This document shows, in pieces, positions 36,937 through 45,986 of a DNA stretch of 64,000 nucleotides. The notes beneath the pieces are model-generated. The model was not told the DNA's origin. It ran no database searches and saw nothing but the letters and a program-made list of their open reading frames with translations. The DNA comes from Herpetosiphon geysericola (GTDB taxonomy: Bacteria > Chloroflexota > Chloroflexia > Chloroflexales > Herpetosiphonaceae): assembly GCF_001306135.1 (NCBI RefSeq), contig NZ_LGKP01000011.1, forward strand, positions 186,001 through 250,000. Reading direction: 5' to 3'. The position numbers and the translations under genes were made by a program. Positions within the stretch are counted from its first letter, which is position 1. Each line of letters opens with the position of its first letter.

Positions 36937-38211
36937 TCAATCGACTAAAAAGCGTTCGATGACTTGATTGCCGACCATGCGCCCGCGCGGCGTAAAGCGA
37001 ATGGCATTTGCAGTTTGTTCGAGCATGCCTTGTTCAACTAATTTATCAATTACTGGTTGATACTGCTCAAGCAAATCGTGGCCGGTGCGTTGCTGAAAAT
37101 GGGCAAAGCCTAAGCCACAATTGAGCCGCAAGCCCATCATAATCGTTTCAAAATTACGGTCGGTTGGCTCGCTTGCTTGGGCATCAACCAATGGTGCTTG
37201 GCCGCGTTCAACCTGCTGAGCGAATGGTTCCAACACCCGTTGATCAACCCAGCGCCAGCCGCGCCAATGGCTATGTGCGCCAGCGCCAACGCCCAAGTAA
37301 TCGGCATTGAGCCAATAGGCGACGTTGTGGCGCGAAGCATAGGCTGGCAAGCGTTCGCTGGGGTTGAAATGTGGGCTTTTGGTTTTGGCCCAATTAGAAA
37401 TCTCATAATGGCCATAGCCTGCTGCACCCAAAATCTCCATCGCTACCTCATACATCTCGCCAGTTGCATCATCGTTGGGGATGCTCACGCGGCCAGCGGT
37501 CACTTGCGCTGCCAGTGGCGTGCTTGGCTCGACAATCAGCGAATAGAGGGCAAAATGTTCGGTATCCCAGCTGACAATTTCTTTGAGCATCGAGCGCCAT
37601 TGGGCAATATCTTGGCCCGGCAAGCCAAACATAAAATCAAGATTGATATTGTCAAAGCCAACTTTTCGTGCTGCCTGATACGAAGTAAAGGCCTCGCTTG
37701 CAGTATGAATCCGGCCCAATACCCGTAAAGTTGGGTCATGCAGGGTTTGGACGCCCATGCTTAGGCGATTGATGCCCATTGAACGCATAGCCCGCAAATA
37801 CTCATGATCAAGCACCGTGCCTGGGTTGGCCTCACTGGTCACTTCTGCTTGCGCAAGCGGAATAATTCGCCCAACGGTTTGCATCAGTTGTTCAAGCAAG
37901 GGCAAGGGGAGTGCGGTTGGCGTGCCGCCACCCAAAAAGACGGTGGCTGGTAAATCGGCCTGCTGCAACGGCCCTGTGAGATCCTGCAGCTCATAGCTGG
38001 CCCACGGAATTGTTTGGGTTGCTGTTTTTGGCCAACTTGGGTCAACGCTCGTTTCGCCGCTGGCCATGCGTTCGAGATGCAAGCACAGCGCATCAACATA
38101 ACGCTGCATAAAATCTTCGCGGTTGGCAAAGGTATTGAAATCGCAATAGGCACAACGGGTTTGGCAAAATGGGATATGAATGTAGAGATGTTTTAAATCG
38201 TGTGTTGTCAT
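36937..38211 (-). CDS. hemW: Heme chaperone HemW (radical SAM, coproporphyrinogen dehydrogenase-like)
   Basis: 424 residues. The radical SAM cluster motif CQTRCAYCDF near residue 21 is followed by the HemN-like region FLGGGTPTALP and EANPGTV. The extra cysteine of true HemN (CxxxCxxCxC) is missing and the protein is shorter than HemN, so HemW, which delivers heme to respiratory enzymes, fits better. The C-terminal HemN domain is present (RNFETIMMGLRLNCGL). The ATG at 38211 is chosen; the 12 codons upstream lack support. It is separated from the cob operon by repeats. Confidence 0.88.
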   Translation of the reverse strand: MTTHDLKHLYIHIPFCQTRCAYCDFNTFANREDFMQRYVDALCLHLERMASGETSVDPSWPKTATQTIPWASYELQDLTGPLQQADLPATVFLGGGTPTALPLPLLEQLMQTVGRIIPLAQAEVTSEANPGTVLDHEYLRAMRSMGINRLSMGVQTLHDPTLRVLGRIHTASEAFTSYQAARKVGFDNINLDFMFGLPGQDIAQWRSMLKEIVSWDTEHFALYSLIVEPSTPLAAQVTAGRVSIPNDDATGEMYEVAMEILGAAGYGHYEISNWAKTKSPHFNPSERLPAYASRHNVAYWLNADYLGVGAGAHSHWRGWRWVDQRVLEPFAQQVERGQAPLVDAQASEPTDRNFETIMMGLRLNCGLGFAHFQQRTGHDLLEQYQPVIDKLVEQGMLEQTANAIRFTPRGRMVGNQVIERFLVD

Positions 38212-38247
38212 GGCACTATTGTAGTGCGATTTGAGCCTTTGCGCCAT

Positions 38248-38460
38248 GAAGCAGCAGTTTGATCCACGAAGTGCACGAAGCTTGAAACCGCGAAGAGCAC
38301 GAAGAGCACGAAGGGGAATGAGGCTATTGGCTATAGGCGTTGAGCTATCGGAACAATTGTTGCCATTTCAACAAATCTCCCATAGCCAAAAGCCATCAGC
38401 CTATAGCCCAATCCCTATGTTCTATGTTCTTTGCTCTATGTTCTCCTGCGTTCTATTTAC
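38248..38460. repeat. Mosaic word repeats
   Basis: Bases 38262-38313 carry GATCCACGAAGTGCACGAAG and CGCGAAGAGCACGAAGAGCACG words. Bases 38325-38408 carry GGCTATTGGCTATAGG and its complement. Bases 38416-38446 carry CTATGTTCTATGTTCTTTGC words. The promoter of the phosphatase gene should follow; a TACAAT box is at 38464. Confidence 0.7.
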
Positions 38461-38507
38461 TGCTACAATGGGGCCGATGCGCGAGCTAGCTATGGTGCGC
38501 GAGGTTT

Positions 38508-40439
38508 ATGGTGCGGCGCTTAATTAAACGTAGCTTAGTTGCCCGCTTAGTGGCAATGTTTTGTTTGGTAGCTACACTCGCTGTAAGTCTCTTAGGCTTG
38601 ACGGCCTATTGGCTTGGCCGCCGCGTTATCGAGCAATCGGTAATTGAACGGCTGAGCATTGCCACCTCGCTCAAAGAACAAGAAATCGAGCGCTGGGTCG
38701 ACGATCAGCGCAAAGAGGTGCAGTTGTTGGCGGGCTTGCCTTTGGTGCGCAGCAACGCAAGCATGCTTGCCAACGCCAAGCTGGTCAGCCCCGAAGCCAA
38801 TAGCGCCTACGATACGCTTTCGACCTACCTGCGCTCAGTGGTGAAAAATCAAACCAAATTCGACGAGATTTTTGTGCTCAATCAAGTTGGGCGAGTCATT
38901 TTCTCAACTGATCCGCTCCACGAAGGTACGATTATTACTGGCCTTCAATATACCAGTGTCGCCCAATTTGGCTTATACATTGAAAATATCTACCCCAACG
39001 ATGCAGATATTCCCACGATGACGATTGCTAGCCCGCTCTTTGACCGCGATAACAATGTCTATGCAATTTTGGCTGCGAACGTGAATTTATCGCGGCTTGA
39101 TGATATTTTAGTTCAACGGGTTGGCTTAGGCCGTAGCAGCGAAACCTATTTGGTCGATAGCAAGCAACGCTTTGTTTCAAGTAAACGCTTTGGCCGACCT
39201 GGCATGCCAATCGTCGTCGATTCATATGGCATTCAGCAGGCGCTGGCGCGCCAAAATGGCGTTGCCAAATATCAAAACTACGCTGGCGAAGCAGTGGTTG
39301 GGGTCTACCATTGGCTCGAAGGCCGCGATCTGATTTTGTTGAGCGAAGTTACTCAAGCTGAGGCCTTTGCTCCTGCCCGCGAACTCAGTATTGTAATTGT
39401 TACAATTGGCCTGGTTTTAGAGGGCTTGGCGCTGTTGGCGGTGTTTGCCTTGATGCGGCAGGTCGTTGTGCCTGTGGCCCAATTAACCGAAGCTGCGGTT
39501 CAAGTTGCCGAAGGTAATTTGCAACAAGCAGATTTGCCCGCGCGTGATGATGAATTGGGCTTGTTAATTCGCAGTTTTACTCGGATGACCAAGCAGCTGC
39601 GTGCTAACCGTGAGCAACTCGAAGACCAAGTTGCGTTGCGCACCAACGAATTGCGCCTAGCCTATCAACAATTGGTGCAACTCACTGATCAACTCCAAGA
39701 GAAGAATGATTATTTGCAGCAAGGGCTTAAACTCGCCCACGATATTCAAATTGGCTTGCTCTCGCAGCGTCCGCCGTGGAACCCCGATATTTTGCGTGCT
39801 AATGCCTATTCGTTGCCATCAGCAGAAGTTGGCGGTGATTTCTATAGCTTTGTCGATCTTGGCAATGGTCGGGTTGGCATGGCGATTGGCGATATTTCGG
39901 GCAAGGGTGTTGGTGCAGCCTTGATGATGGCGCTGGTTTCAAGCACCTTGGAAGAACGCGCTCGCGAAGGCAGTTCACCAGCTGTTTTGCTGCAAACCCT
40001 CAACACATTGTTGATCGAACGGCTCAAAGCTAATCGCATGAATGCTGCGGTGCTATATGCGGTTTATGATCAAGCCAATGCACGCTTGGAGATTGCCAAT
40101 GCTGGCATGGTTATGCCTTACTTACTCCGCGCTGGGTTGCTTGAGGAAATTGAGGTTGTTGGCTTGCCCATTGGCTCGCGCCCCGATGTTCGTTATCACG
40201 AAATAAGCATTCAGCTCAAACCTGATGATCATGTGGTTTTTGTGAGCGATGGCGTGGTCGAAGCCCGCAACCCCACTAACCAAATGCTCGGCTTCGAGTT
40301 GCTCACAACGATGTTGGCTGGCTATCGCCACTGGCCAGCTATCGAGCCATATCACGAGCATTTATTCAAACAAATTAGCAATTTTATGGCTGAACGCACG
40401 CCCGTCGATGATATTACAATTTTGTGGCTGCAAAGGTAG
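38508..40439 (+). CDS. Membrane sensor with HAMP and SpoIIE-type PP2C phosphatase domain
   Basis: 643 residues. Transmembrane helix about 13-35, an extracellular dCache-like sensor about 36-295, a second transmembrane helix about 298-320, HAMP about 321-375, a coiled coil about 375-415 and a SpoIIE/RsbU phosphatase about 425-640. The metal-binding segments are PSAEVGGDFYSF, GDISGKGVGAALMM, FVSDGVVEARN and DDITILWL. It should dephosphorylate an anti-sigma-factor antagonist or STAS protein in response to an outside signal. Start: ATG at 38508 or the next codon, GTG, which is better spaced from GAGG. The two RsbR-like proteins in this window are plausible partners of the same network. Confidence 0.9.
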   Translation: MVRRLIKRSLVARLVAMFCLVATLAVSLLGLTAYWLGRRVIEQSVIERLSIATSLKEQEIERWVDDQRKEVQLLAGLPLVRSNASMLANAKLVSPEANSAYDTLSTYLRSVVKNQTKFDEIFVLNQVGRVIFSTDPLHEGTIITGLQYTSVAQFGLYIENIYPNDADIPTMTIASPLFDRDNNVYAILAANVNLSRLDDILVQRVGLGRSSETYLVDSKQRFVSSKRFGRPGMPIVVDSYGIQQALARQNGVAKYQNYAGEAVVGVYHWLEGRDLILLSEVTQAEAFAPARELSIVIVTIGLVLEGLALLAVFALMRQVVVPVAQLTEAAVQVAEGNLQQADLPARDDELGLLIRSFTRMTKQLRANREQLEDQVALRTNELRLAYQQLVQLTDQLQEKNDYLQQGLKLAHDIQIGLLSQRPPWNPDILRANAYSLPSAEVGGDFYSFVDLGNGRVGMAIGDISGKGVGAALMMALVSSTLEERAREGSSPAVLLQTLNTLLIERLKANRMNAAVLYAVYDQANARLEIANAGMVMPYLLRAGLLEEIEVVGLPIGSRPDVRYHEISIQLKPDDHVVFVSDGVVEARNPTNQMLGFELLTTMLAGYRHWPAIEPYHEHLFKQISNFMAERTPVDDITILWLQR

Positions 40440-41045
40440 GGATTGGGGATCGGTTGTTGGGGGGCAGAGATCAGGAGTTTGCTGATCGAAACCGCGAAGC
40501 ACGCGAAGATCGCGAAGATTGATCCACGAAGCGCACAAAGGACACGAAGGTTAAGTTTTTTGGCTTAGATTCATAGTCCCAAAAGCCCATAGCCCGTAGC
40601 CATGTATCCTCTGCGTTAACCATCATGCTCCACGTCGATTGAAACCACAAAGAATGCAAAGGTGGGAAATTTCTCAAACACATAACAATCCACAACATAA
40701 ACATTAGGGGGTGCTGGGGGATGAAAACCCCCGGCGTTTCCCTCCGGTGGAGGGACGGAAGGGTGGCGAAACGCTGATTGGGGATCGGTTGTTGGGGGTC
40801 AGAGATCAGGAGTTTGCTGATCGAAACCACGAAGATCGCGAAGATCGCGAAGGTCGATCCACGAAGAGCACGAAGAACGTTTTTTCGCCACAGATTCCAC
40901 AGATTCGCTTGATTCTATTCCAATAGCCAAGAGCCTATAGCCTGATCCTCAGCCCCCGACCCCTGATCCCCAAATGCTATGCTCTATGTTCTTCTTTTTT
41001 GACTTCATCCCTCATAATTCATCCTTCATTCTTATGAAATAAGCC
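40440..41045. repeat. Mosaic repeats with a 59-bp direct duplication
   Basis: About 600 bases with no gene. Bases 40441-40499 and 40776-40834 match at 57 of 59 positions (GATTGGGGATCGGTTGTTGG onward). Between them lie CCACGAAGCGCACAAAGG words and the double-hairpin element at 40708. Bases 40860-41035 carry CCACAGATTCCACAGATTC, CCAATAGCC and CCCCGACCCCTGATCC words. Confidence 0.8.
40708..40766 (+). repeat. Double-hairpin element, copy 2
   Basis: Same order as at 4028: GGGTGC-type lead, hairpin GCTGGGGG/CCCCCGGC, GTTT, hairpin CCCTCC-GGT-GGAGGG and tail ACGGAAGGGTGG. Compared with copy 1, a G-C pair in stem 2 has become T-A with both sides changed. Confidence 0.75.
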
Positions 41046-41113
41046 TTAGGCCACATGCACAATCGGCGTTTTTTCGGTAAACTGCACATATGTTTTGTTG
41101 TAGGAGGAAGCCC

Positions 41114-42163
41114 ATGCTGAAAACCCAAGCCTATGCTGCATTTAATCACGTTGCGCCGTTTGCCCCCTTCGAATTCGAGCGCCGCGATTTAACGCCTACT
41201 GATGTTCAAATTGAGATTTTATACTGTGGCATTTGCCATTCTGATTTGCATCAAGCACGTAGCGAATGGGATGGCACCGTCTACCCAATTGTGCCTGGCC
41301 ACGAAATTGTTGGCCGCGTGCTGGCCGTTGGCTCAGAGGTACGCAAATTTCAGGTTGGCGATACGGTTGGCGTAGGCTGTATGGTCGATTCATGTGGCCA
41401 ATGTGCCGATTGCCACGATCAGCAAGAGCAATTTTGCCCCAAAACCACTTATACCTACAATAGTCCAGATGCGCACACTGGCGGCGTGACCTATGGCGGC
41501 TATTCAAGCCAGATTGTGGTTACTGAGAATTTTGTGTTGCGCATCGCCGATCATTTGGATTTGGCTCGGGTTGCCCCATTGCTCTGCGCTGGCATCACCA
41601 CCTACTCGCCATTGCGCCATTGGAATGTGCAGCCAGGCCAGAAAGTTGGCGTAGTTGGCTTAGGCGGCCTTGGCCATATCGGGGTCAAAATTGCCAAAGC
41701 TATGGGTGCTGAAGTCGTGCTCTTCACCACTTCGGCGCATAAAGCTGCCGATGCTGAGCGCCTAGGCGCGACGGTGGTTATCTCCAAAGATCCTGCTGCG
41801 ATGCGCAGCCAACGCAATAGCTTTGATTTTATCCTCAATACCGTCTCAGCTTCACATAATCTTGATGATTATTTGAACCTTTTGAAACGCGATGGGACGC
41901 TTTGCCTCGTGGGCGTTCCCGAAAATCCCCATCCAACCCCGAGCTATCCCAACCTGATTTTTCGCCGCCGTCAGTTATCTGGCTCATTGATCGGTGGGAT
42001 CGCTGAAACCCAAGAGATGCTTGATTTTTGTGCTGAACACAATATTTTGGCCGATATCGAGCTGATTGGCGTGCAACAGATCGACCAAGCCTACGACCGC
42101 ATGCTCAAAAGTGATGTCAAATATCGCTTTGTGATCGACCTCGCTAGCTTGAAAGCAGAATAA
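41114..42163 (+). CDS. Zinc-dependent NAD(P)H alcohol dehydrogenase (CAD/YahK type)
   Basis: 349 residues. The ATG at 41114 has AGGAGGAA in front; a start eight codons earlier would overlap that site. Medium-chain dehydrogenase: catalytic zinc Cys in CGICHSDLHQ, GHEIVG, and the structural-zinc cysteines in DSCGQCADCHDQQEQFC. The Rossmann GLGGLGHIGVKIAKAMGAEVV (motif GLGGLG) is also present. The CHSDLHQAR and TYGGYS segments match the cinnamyl-alcohol/aldehyde reductase subgroup, which usually prefers NADPH. It probably reduces aldehydes to alcohols. It is transcribed alone. Confidence 0.92.
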   Translation: MLKTQAYAAFNHVAPFAPFEFERRDLTPTDVQIEILYCGICHSDLHQARSEWDGTVYPIVPGHEIVGRVLAVGSEVRKFQVGDTVGVGCMVDSCGQCADCHDQQEQFCPKTTYTYNSPDAHTGGVTYGGYSSQIVVTENFVLRIADHLDLARVAPLLCAGITTYSPLRHWNVQPGQKVGVVGLGGLGHIGVKIAKAMGAEVVLFTTSAHKAADAERLGATVVISKDPAAMRSQRNSFDFILNTVSASHNLDDYLNLLKRDGTLCLVGVPENPHPTPSYPNLIFRRRQLSGSLIGGIAETQEMLDFCAEHNILADIELIGVQQIDQAYDRMLKSDVKYRFVIDLASLKAE

Positions 42164-42229
42164 GCAGTTGCTTGTTGCCAACAGTTGCAAATACACTGCG
42201 GCTGTTGGCGCTTGGATTAAGGATGATTC

Positions 42230-43438
42230 ATGACACCCACTATTTCGCTTGATCAAGCCCGGGCAATTGCGATTGCCGCCCAAGGCTTAGATCGCCGCCC
42301 AAGCGTTGTTGATCAAGCAACCTTGCACCAAACCATCAAGCGCATGCAAATAGTCCAAATCGATACGATCAATGTTGTGGCGCGTGCGCCCTATTTTGTG
42401 CTCTGGAGCCGTTTGGGCAATTATGATCCAGACTGGTTTGATCAGTTGCAGTTTCCGGCAGGCCAATTATTTGAATATTGGGCCCATGCAGCCTCATTCT
42501 TGCCGATCGAATTATTTCCTTTGCTGCGTCCGGCGATGTTGCGCTATACCACCCACGGCTGGCCCAAGGCGCGGCAATGGCTTGAAGAACATAAAGAGGT
42601 TGTTGATCATGTGCTTGCGACGATTCGTGAGCGTGGCCCATTGCGCTCGGCGCATTTTGAAGCGCCTGTTGATCACGCTGGCGGCGGCTGGTGGAATTGG
42701 AAGCCTGCCAAATCGGCGCTCGACTTGTTGTGGAGCATGGGCGAGTTAATGATTATCCGCCGCGAAAAATTCCAGCGCGTTTATGAGCTGACCGAGCGGG
42801 TTATGCCCAATTGGGATGATCGCGACACCCCGAGCTTCGAGGATGCAGCCGAGCAGCTCAGCGAGCGCGGCTTGCGCGCAATGGGCATTGCCAGCGAGCG
42901 CCATCTGCCCGATTACTTTCGCCAACGCCGCCCAGGCATCAAGGAACGTCTGCAAACATGGGCCGCCGAAGGCAAAGCAATCGAGGTCAACGTCGAAGGT
43001 TGGAGTGCGCCAGCCTATATCCATCATGATCAGCGCCATTTGCTGGAGCAAACGCCAACCCCAAGCCTCACCACCATGCTTTCGCCCTTCGATAACCTAA
43101 TTTGGGATCGCCAGCGCACCATGGATTTTTGGCAGTTTGATTATAAAATCGAATGCTATACCCCAGCACCCAAGCGCCGTTATGGCTACTTCACCTTGCC
43201 AATTCTCTGGAAGGATCGAGTGATTGGGCGGATTGATGCCAAGGCTGAACGTAGTGCAGACATTTTTCGCGTCCATGCTTTGCATTTGGAGCCAAACATC
43301 ACACCAAGCCCAGCCTTGTATGACGATTTGGCCGTGATGCTGCGCGATTGTGCCAACTGGCATCGCACGCCAACGATCAGCATCACCATGAGCGACCCGC
43401 CGCAGGTTGCCGCCGAAGTTCAAGCGCGAATTAGCTAG
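42230..43438 (+). CDS. AlkZ/YcaQ-like DNA glycosylase (winged-helix HTH_42 family)
   Basis: 402 residues, AAGGA upstream. It belongs to the winged-helix family that includes AlkZ and E. coli YcaQ, glycosylases that excise bulky or crosslinked alkylated purines. The catalytic QxD motif is Gln43-Ile44-Asp45 in IVQIDTINVVARAPYFVLWSRLG (key part only). SRLG and the later DNLIWDRQR and IGRIDAK segments also match. In antibiotic producers the family gives self-resistance to DNA-alkylating compounds. No biosynthetic cluster is seen here, so a general repair role is likely. Confidence 0.85.
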   Translation: MTPTISLDQARAIAIAAQGLDRRPSVVDQATLHQTIKRMQIVQIDTINVVARAPYFVLWSRLGNYDPDWFDQLQFPAGQLFEYWAHAASFLPIELFPLLRPAMLRYTTHGWPKARQWLEEHKEVVDHVLATIRERGPLRSAHFEAPVDHAGGGWWNWKPAKSALDLLWSMGELMIIRREKFQRVYELTERVMPNWDDRDTPSFEDAAEQLSERGLRAMGIASERHLPDYFRQRRPGIKERLQTWAAEGKAIEVNVEGWSAPAYIHHDQRHLLEQTPTPSLTTMLSPFDNLIWDRQRTMDFWQFDYKIECYTPAPKRRYGYFTLPILWKDRVIGRIDAKAERSADIFRVHALHLEPNITPSPALYDDLAVMLRDCANWHRTPTISITMSDPPQVAAEVQARIS

Positions 43439-43458
43439 GCCACGCTGTGGCATTTTTT
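43439..43458 (+). terminator. Terminator after the AlkZ-like gene
   Basis: GCCAC-GCT-GTGGC followed by ATTTTTT starts directly after the stop codon. Confidence 0.7.
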
Positions 43459-43500
43459 GGATTTTATTGACATAATTAAATTTGTGATTTAGTTTTACGC

Positions 43501-44079
43501 TTATTTGCTTCCATTTGGCAGTACCCGACCGTTGGGCAGAATATAGGGCGTAGGAATTGAAGGATCAAGCGTTTCGATCATAGGAGACATAGGGATTGGT
43601 TCATGGATGGGATTGGTATAGAGTGCATACTCATGATTGGTGAGCGAAAGATACTGCCGCATCTCTATGTCATTAATCCACGTCGCACTTGATTGGCCAT
43701 TCAGCACAATCATAATTTTGTTATCGGGTTGCAAGCGGCTACGATCAACCGAGAGATCAACAATGAATGGTACATTCGGTACAATCGCCGTTGTGGCAAG
43801 CGGTTGCAATTGGGTATCAATCTGGTGACCTGTACTGATGACCGCCGTCACGTGCTCAAACCAGAGCGAATGATAGAGGGTAATTCTGATATCAATCCGT
43901 GCTGGATCGGCTAATGGTTGAAGCTGCCAATCAGCATAGTAGCCAAATTCTTCATAATGAGGAATATGCGGCGGGACTGTTGGAAAGTCGAAGGGTATAT
44001 TATTCGTTTGCCCAAACTCGACAACCCTGCCACAACCAACAAGTAGCAAGGCAAACACTGCCAATCGTTTGAAAATCAT
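43501..44079 (-). CDS. Lipoprotein of unknown function
   Basis: 192 residues. The ATG at 44079 has GGAGGAAA in front and begins a lipoprotein signal with lipobox LLVGC near residue 16. The mature protein is Pro/Tyr/Asp-rich and predicted mostly beta, with no known motif. It is likely anchored on the outer face of the membrane. No operon partner. An upstream in-frame ATG eight codons earlier overlaps the ribosome site and is rejected. Confidence 0.72.
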   Translation of the reverse strand: MIFKRLAVFALLLVGCGRVVEFGQTNNIPFDFPTVPPHIPHYEEFGYYADWQLQPLADPARIDIRITLYHSLWFEHVTAVISTGHQIDTQLQPLATTAIVPNVPFIVDLSVDRSRLQPDNKIMIVLNGQSSATWINDIEMRQYLSLTNHEYALYTNPIHEPIPMSPMIETLDPSIPTPYILPNGRVLPNGSK

Positions 44080-44267
44080 GCGCTTTCCTCCAAATAAACT
44101 CAATTAGGATGTTGACGACATCTTAGTTGAGTCCTTTTGTTGATCCAGTGTTAGCATATGGAAATTGGGGTGGAGTGTGGAGCAGCATAACAGCAGGTTG
44201 CTTGCAGCTTCAGTGCAGCTAACCCATTCAAGGGTAGCATCCTAGTAATGTATTCCGAAGGAATTGT

Positions 44268-44735
44268 ATGCAACCCATTCAACTGCGGCCAATTTTGATT
44301 GAGCATCAAGCCCAATTAGCAGCGTTGCTTGCAGATTATCTGGCCGAGCTTGATCCTGCGTCAGGGCCAGCGTATCCCTATTTGGCGAGCTATTGGGCAG
44401 ATCCTGAGCGCGTGCCGTTGTGGATTGTGCAAGAAGAGCAGCGAATTGGCTTTGTGCTGTTGAATCGTTATGCTTTGTTGCCCCAAACTAGCTTGGCGAT
44501 TGCTGAATTCTACATTGAGCCAACTGTTCGACGTCAAGGTGCTGCACGCCAAACCGCGTGGCTCTTGTTCGATCGCTTTCCGGCGACGTGGGAAATTCGC
44601 TGTTTAGCGAGCAATGCTGCTGGCCTCGCCTTTTGGCAAACTACCCTCGATCAGTATCTTGGCCATGCCTGCCCAGCCTTGGATGGTACGACTTATGGCT
44701 GGGATGGAACGATCTGGAGTTTTGTGAGCCGCTAA
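44268..44735 (+). CDS. GNAT-family N-acetyltransferase
   Basis: 155 residues. The central GNAT core is IAEFYIEPTVRRQGAARQTAWLLF, where the acetyl-CoA loop is the degenerate RRQGAA. The strand pattern before it (WIVQEEQRIGFVLLNRY) and a C-terminal YGWDGTIWSFV are also present. Substrate unknown. GAAGGAATT is upstream. A terminator palindrome follows at 44759. A second GNAT gene lies downstream, but the terminator makes separate transcription likely. Confidence 0.8.
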   Translation: MQPIQLRPILIEHQAQLAALLADYLAELDPASGPAYPYLASYWADPERVPLWIVQEEQRIGFVLLNRYALLPQTSLAIAEFYIEPTVRRQGAARQTAWLLFDRFPATWEIRCLASNAAGLAFWQTTLDQYLGHACPALDGTTYGWDGTIWSFVSR

Positions 44736-44758
44736 AAAGCGTCGTTGCTGGTATACTG

Positions 44759-44790
44759 ATAGGTCATTCCAATTTGGAATGGCCTATTTT
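44759..44790 (+). terminator. Terminator after the GNAT gene
   Basis: A 13-bp stem ATAGGTCATTCCA/TGGAATGGCCTAT with one T-G pair is followed by TTTTG. Confidence 0.75.
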
Positions 44791-44878
44791 GTGCTGAGTG
44801 CTGCACTATCCAATTGCTGGATGAACCTAGTAGAATCAATGCTGATTATTTGCAGGCATAAAGGATATCGTAGCCACT

Positions 44879-45415
44879 ATGAAGATTGCTTTTGAAATTC
44901 GCCCAGTGCAGGCAGACGAAGAATGGGCGGTTGCTCACTTGTTTGAAGCCTTACACCACTATAACACATTGCTTGACCCCTACTTTGGCTTAGCCGAAGA
45001 TTGGCGCGAGCTGTTACATGATTTTTTAGTCAACCAAGTGCTGGATACCAGTGGGATAACGATGCTAGCATGGCATGGTAACAGGCCAATTGGCCTGTTG
45101 ATCGTCACTGGTCAACAAGATTCAGCCTTATTTAAACGCCGCCGTTGGGCCGAGTTACTGGCATTGTATGTTGAGCAAGATTATCGTAGCCAAGGCGTGG
45201 CGCAAAGCTTGCTCAAGCTAGCCCAAGCATGGGCTAGCAAGCAAGGGTATCAACGCATCCAGTTGTATGTAACTGCGAGCAATCATCGCGCCAAACGCTT
45301 CTATCAAGCGCAAGGCTGGCAGTGTGTGCAAGAAATTTGGCGCTTAGGCCTCGATCAATCCCAGCAACCAGATGATTTTGCCGATCAGTTGATCATGTGT
45401 TCGAGTAATGAATGA
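44879..45415 (+). CDS. GNAT-family N-acetyltransferase
   Basis: 178 residues. Acetyl-CoA binding motif A is YVEQDYRSQGVAQSLLKLAQAWASKQGYQRIQLYV, with the RSQGVAQ loop. Motif B is ASNHRAKRFYQAQGWQ, the standard ending of a GNAT domain. Substrate unknown; it resembles the ribosomal-protein/amino-acid acetyltransferase group in general form. It is followed by a gap with its own promoter for the next small gene. Confidence 0.88.
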   Translation: MKIAFEIRPVQADEEWAVAHLFEALHHYNTLLDPYFGLAEDWRELLHDFLVNQVLDTSGITMLAWHGNRPIGLLIVTGQQDSALFKRRRWAELLALYVEQDYRSQGVAQSLLKLAQAWASKQGYQRIQLYVTASNHRAKRFYQAQGWQCVQEIWRLGLDQSQQPDDFADQLIMCSSNE

Positions 45416-45527
45416 GCATAAGCGAAATTGATTAAAAATTAAGCTTGATTAAGCTGGATATATAGCTATACTGCCAAGGGGTGAGAAAGTACTACTCGTT
45501 GCTCACCATAATCTAGGATCAAAGGGC

Positions 45528-45556
45528 TTGAAATCTTGGGCAAAGCTTGCTACACT
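45528..45556 (+). promoter_or_regulatory. Promoter for the 81-aa gene
   Basis: TTGAAA (45528-45533), a 17-base spacer and TACACT (45551-45556), 69 bases before the start codon. Confidence 0.5.
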
Positions 45557-45624
45557 GCGTCGTTACAATCGCCAAAACATCTGTCCTATACCACATGGGT
45601 GATTCTACCCAAAGGAGGTTCGGC

Positions 45625-45870
45625 ATGGCCGTTGATTCGAGTGCCTTTATTGTAGTACCAGTGGAAGCGACCGTTCCGGTTTTATGGCGAGCAATGCGCA
45701 GTATTCGCACCAGCCTCAACATTACCAGGATCTATTGGCATCCAGATGAACATGTTCGTGATGGCTGTCATTTTCGGTTAGAAGTGCCTGTTGCCCAACT
45801 TCACGATCCCGCTACCGCCCGTGGGCGCATTCAGTCGATTTTGGTTGACCATGGAGCAGCCTTATTGTAA
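45625..45870 (+). CDS. Small protein of unknown function (81 aa)
   Basis: The ATG at 45625 follows a perfect AAAGGAGG site, and the gene has its own promoter (45528) and terminator (45899), so it is very likely real. The protein is soluble, mixed alpha/beta, with FIVVPVEATVPVLWRAMRSIR and a central WHPDEHV. No cysteine cluster or membrane helix, and no family recognised. The pattern resembles a small binding or effector domain, but nothing more can be said. Confidence 0.8.
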   Translation: MAVDSSAFIVVPVEATVPVLWRAMRSIRTSLNITRIYWHPDEHVRDGCHFRLEVPVAQLHDPATARGRIQSILVDHGAALL

Positions 45871-45898
45871 TGAAGCATAGAACACGATGGGCGATTGG

Positions 45899-45933
45899 AC
45901 AGCGTATCAATGGCGATACGCTGTTGTTTTTTT
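45899..45933 (+). terminator. Terminator after the 81-aa gene
   Basis: A 10-bp stem ACAGCGTATC/GATACGCTGT is followed by a run of seven T. Confidence 0.88.
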
Positions 45934-45986
45934 AGGGTGGCTCGTTTAAGCTAGCCCAAGCATAACTATCTGATGAGGTATTTTGC

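Noticed and set aside
36937-38211. HemN (oxygen-independent coproporphyrinogen oxidase)
   Set aside because: The cluster motif lacks the fourth cysteine and the protein is short; HemW fits better.
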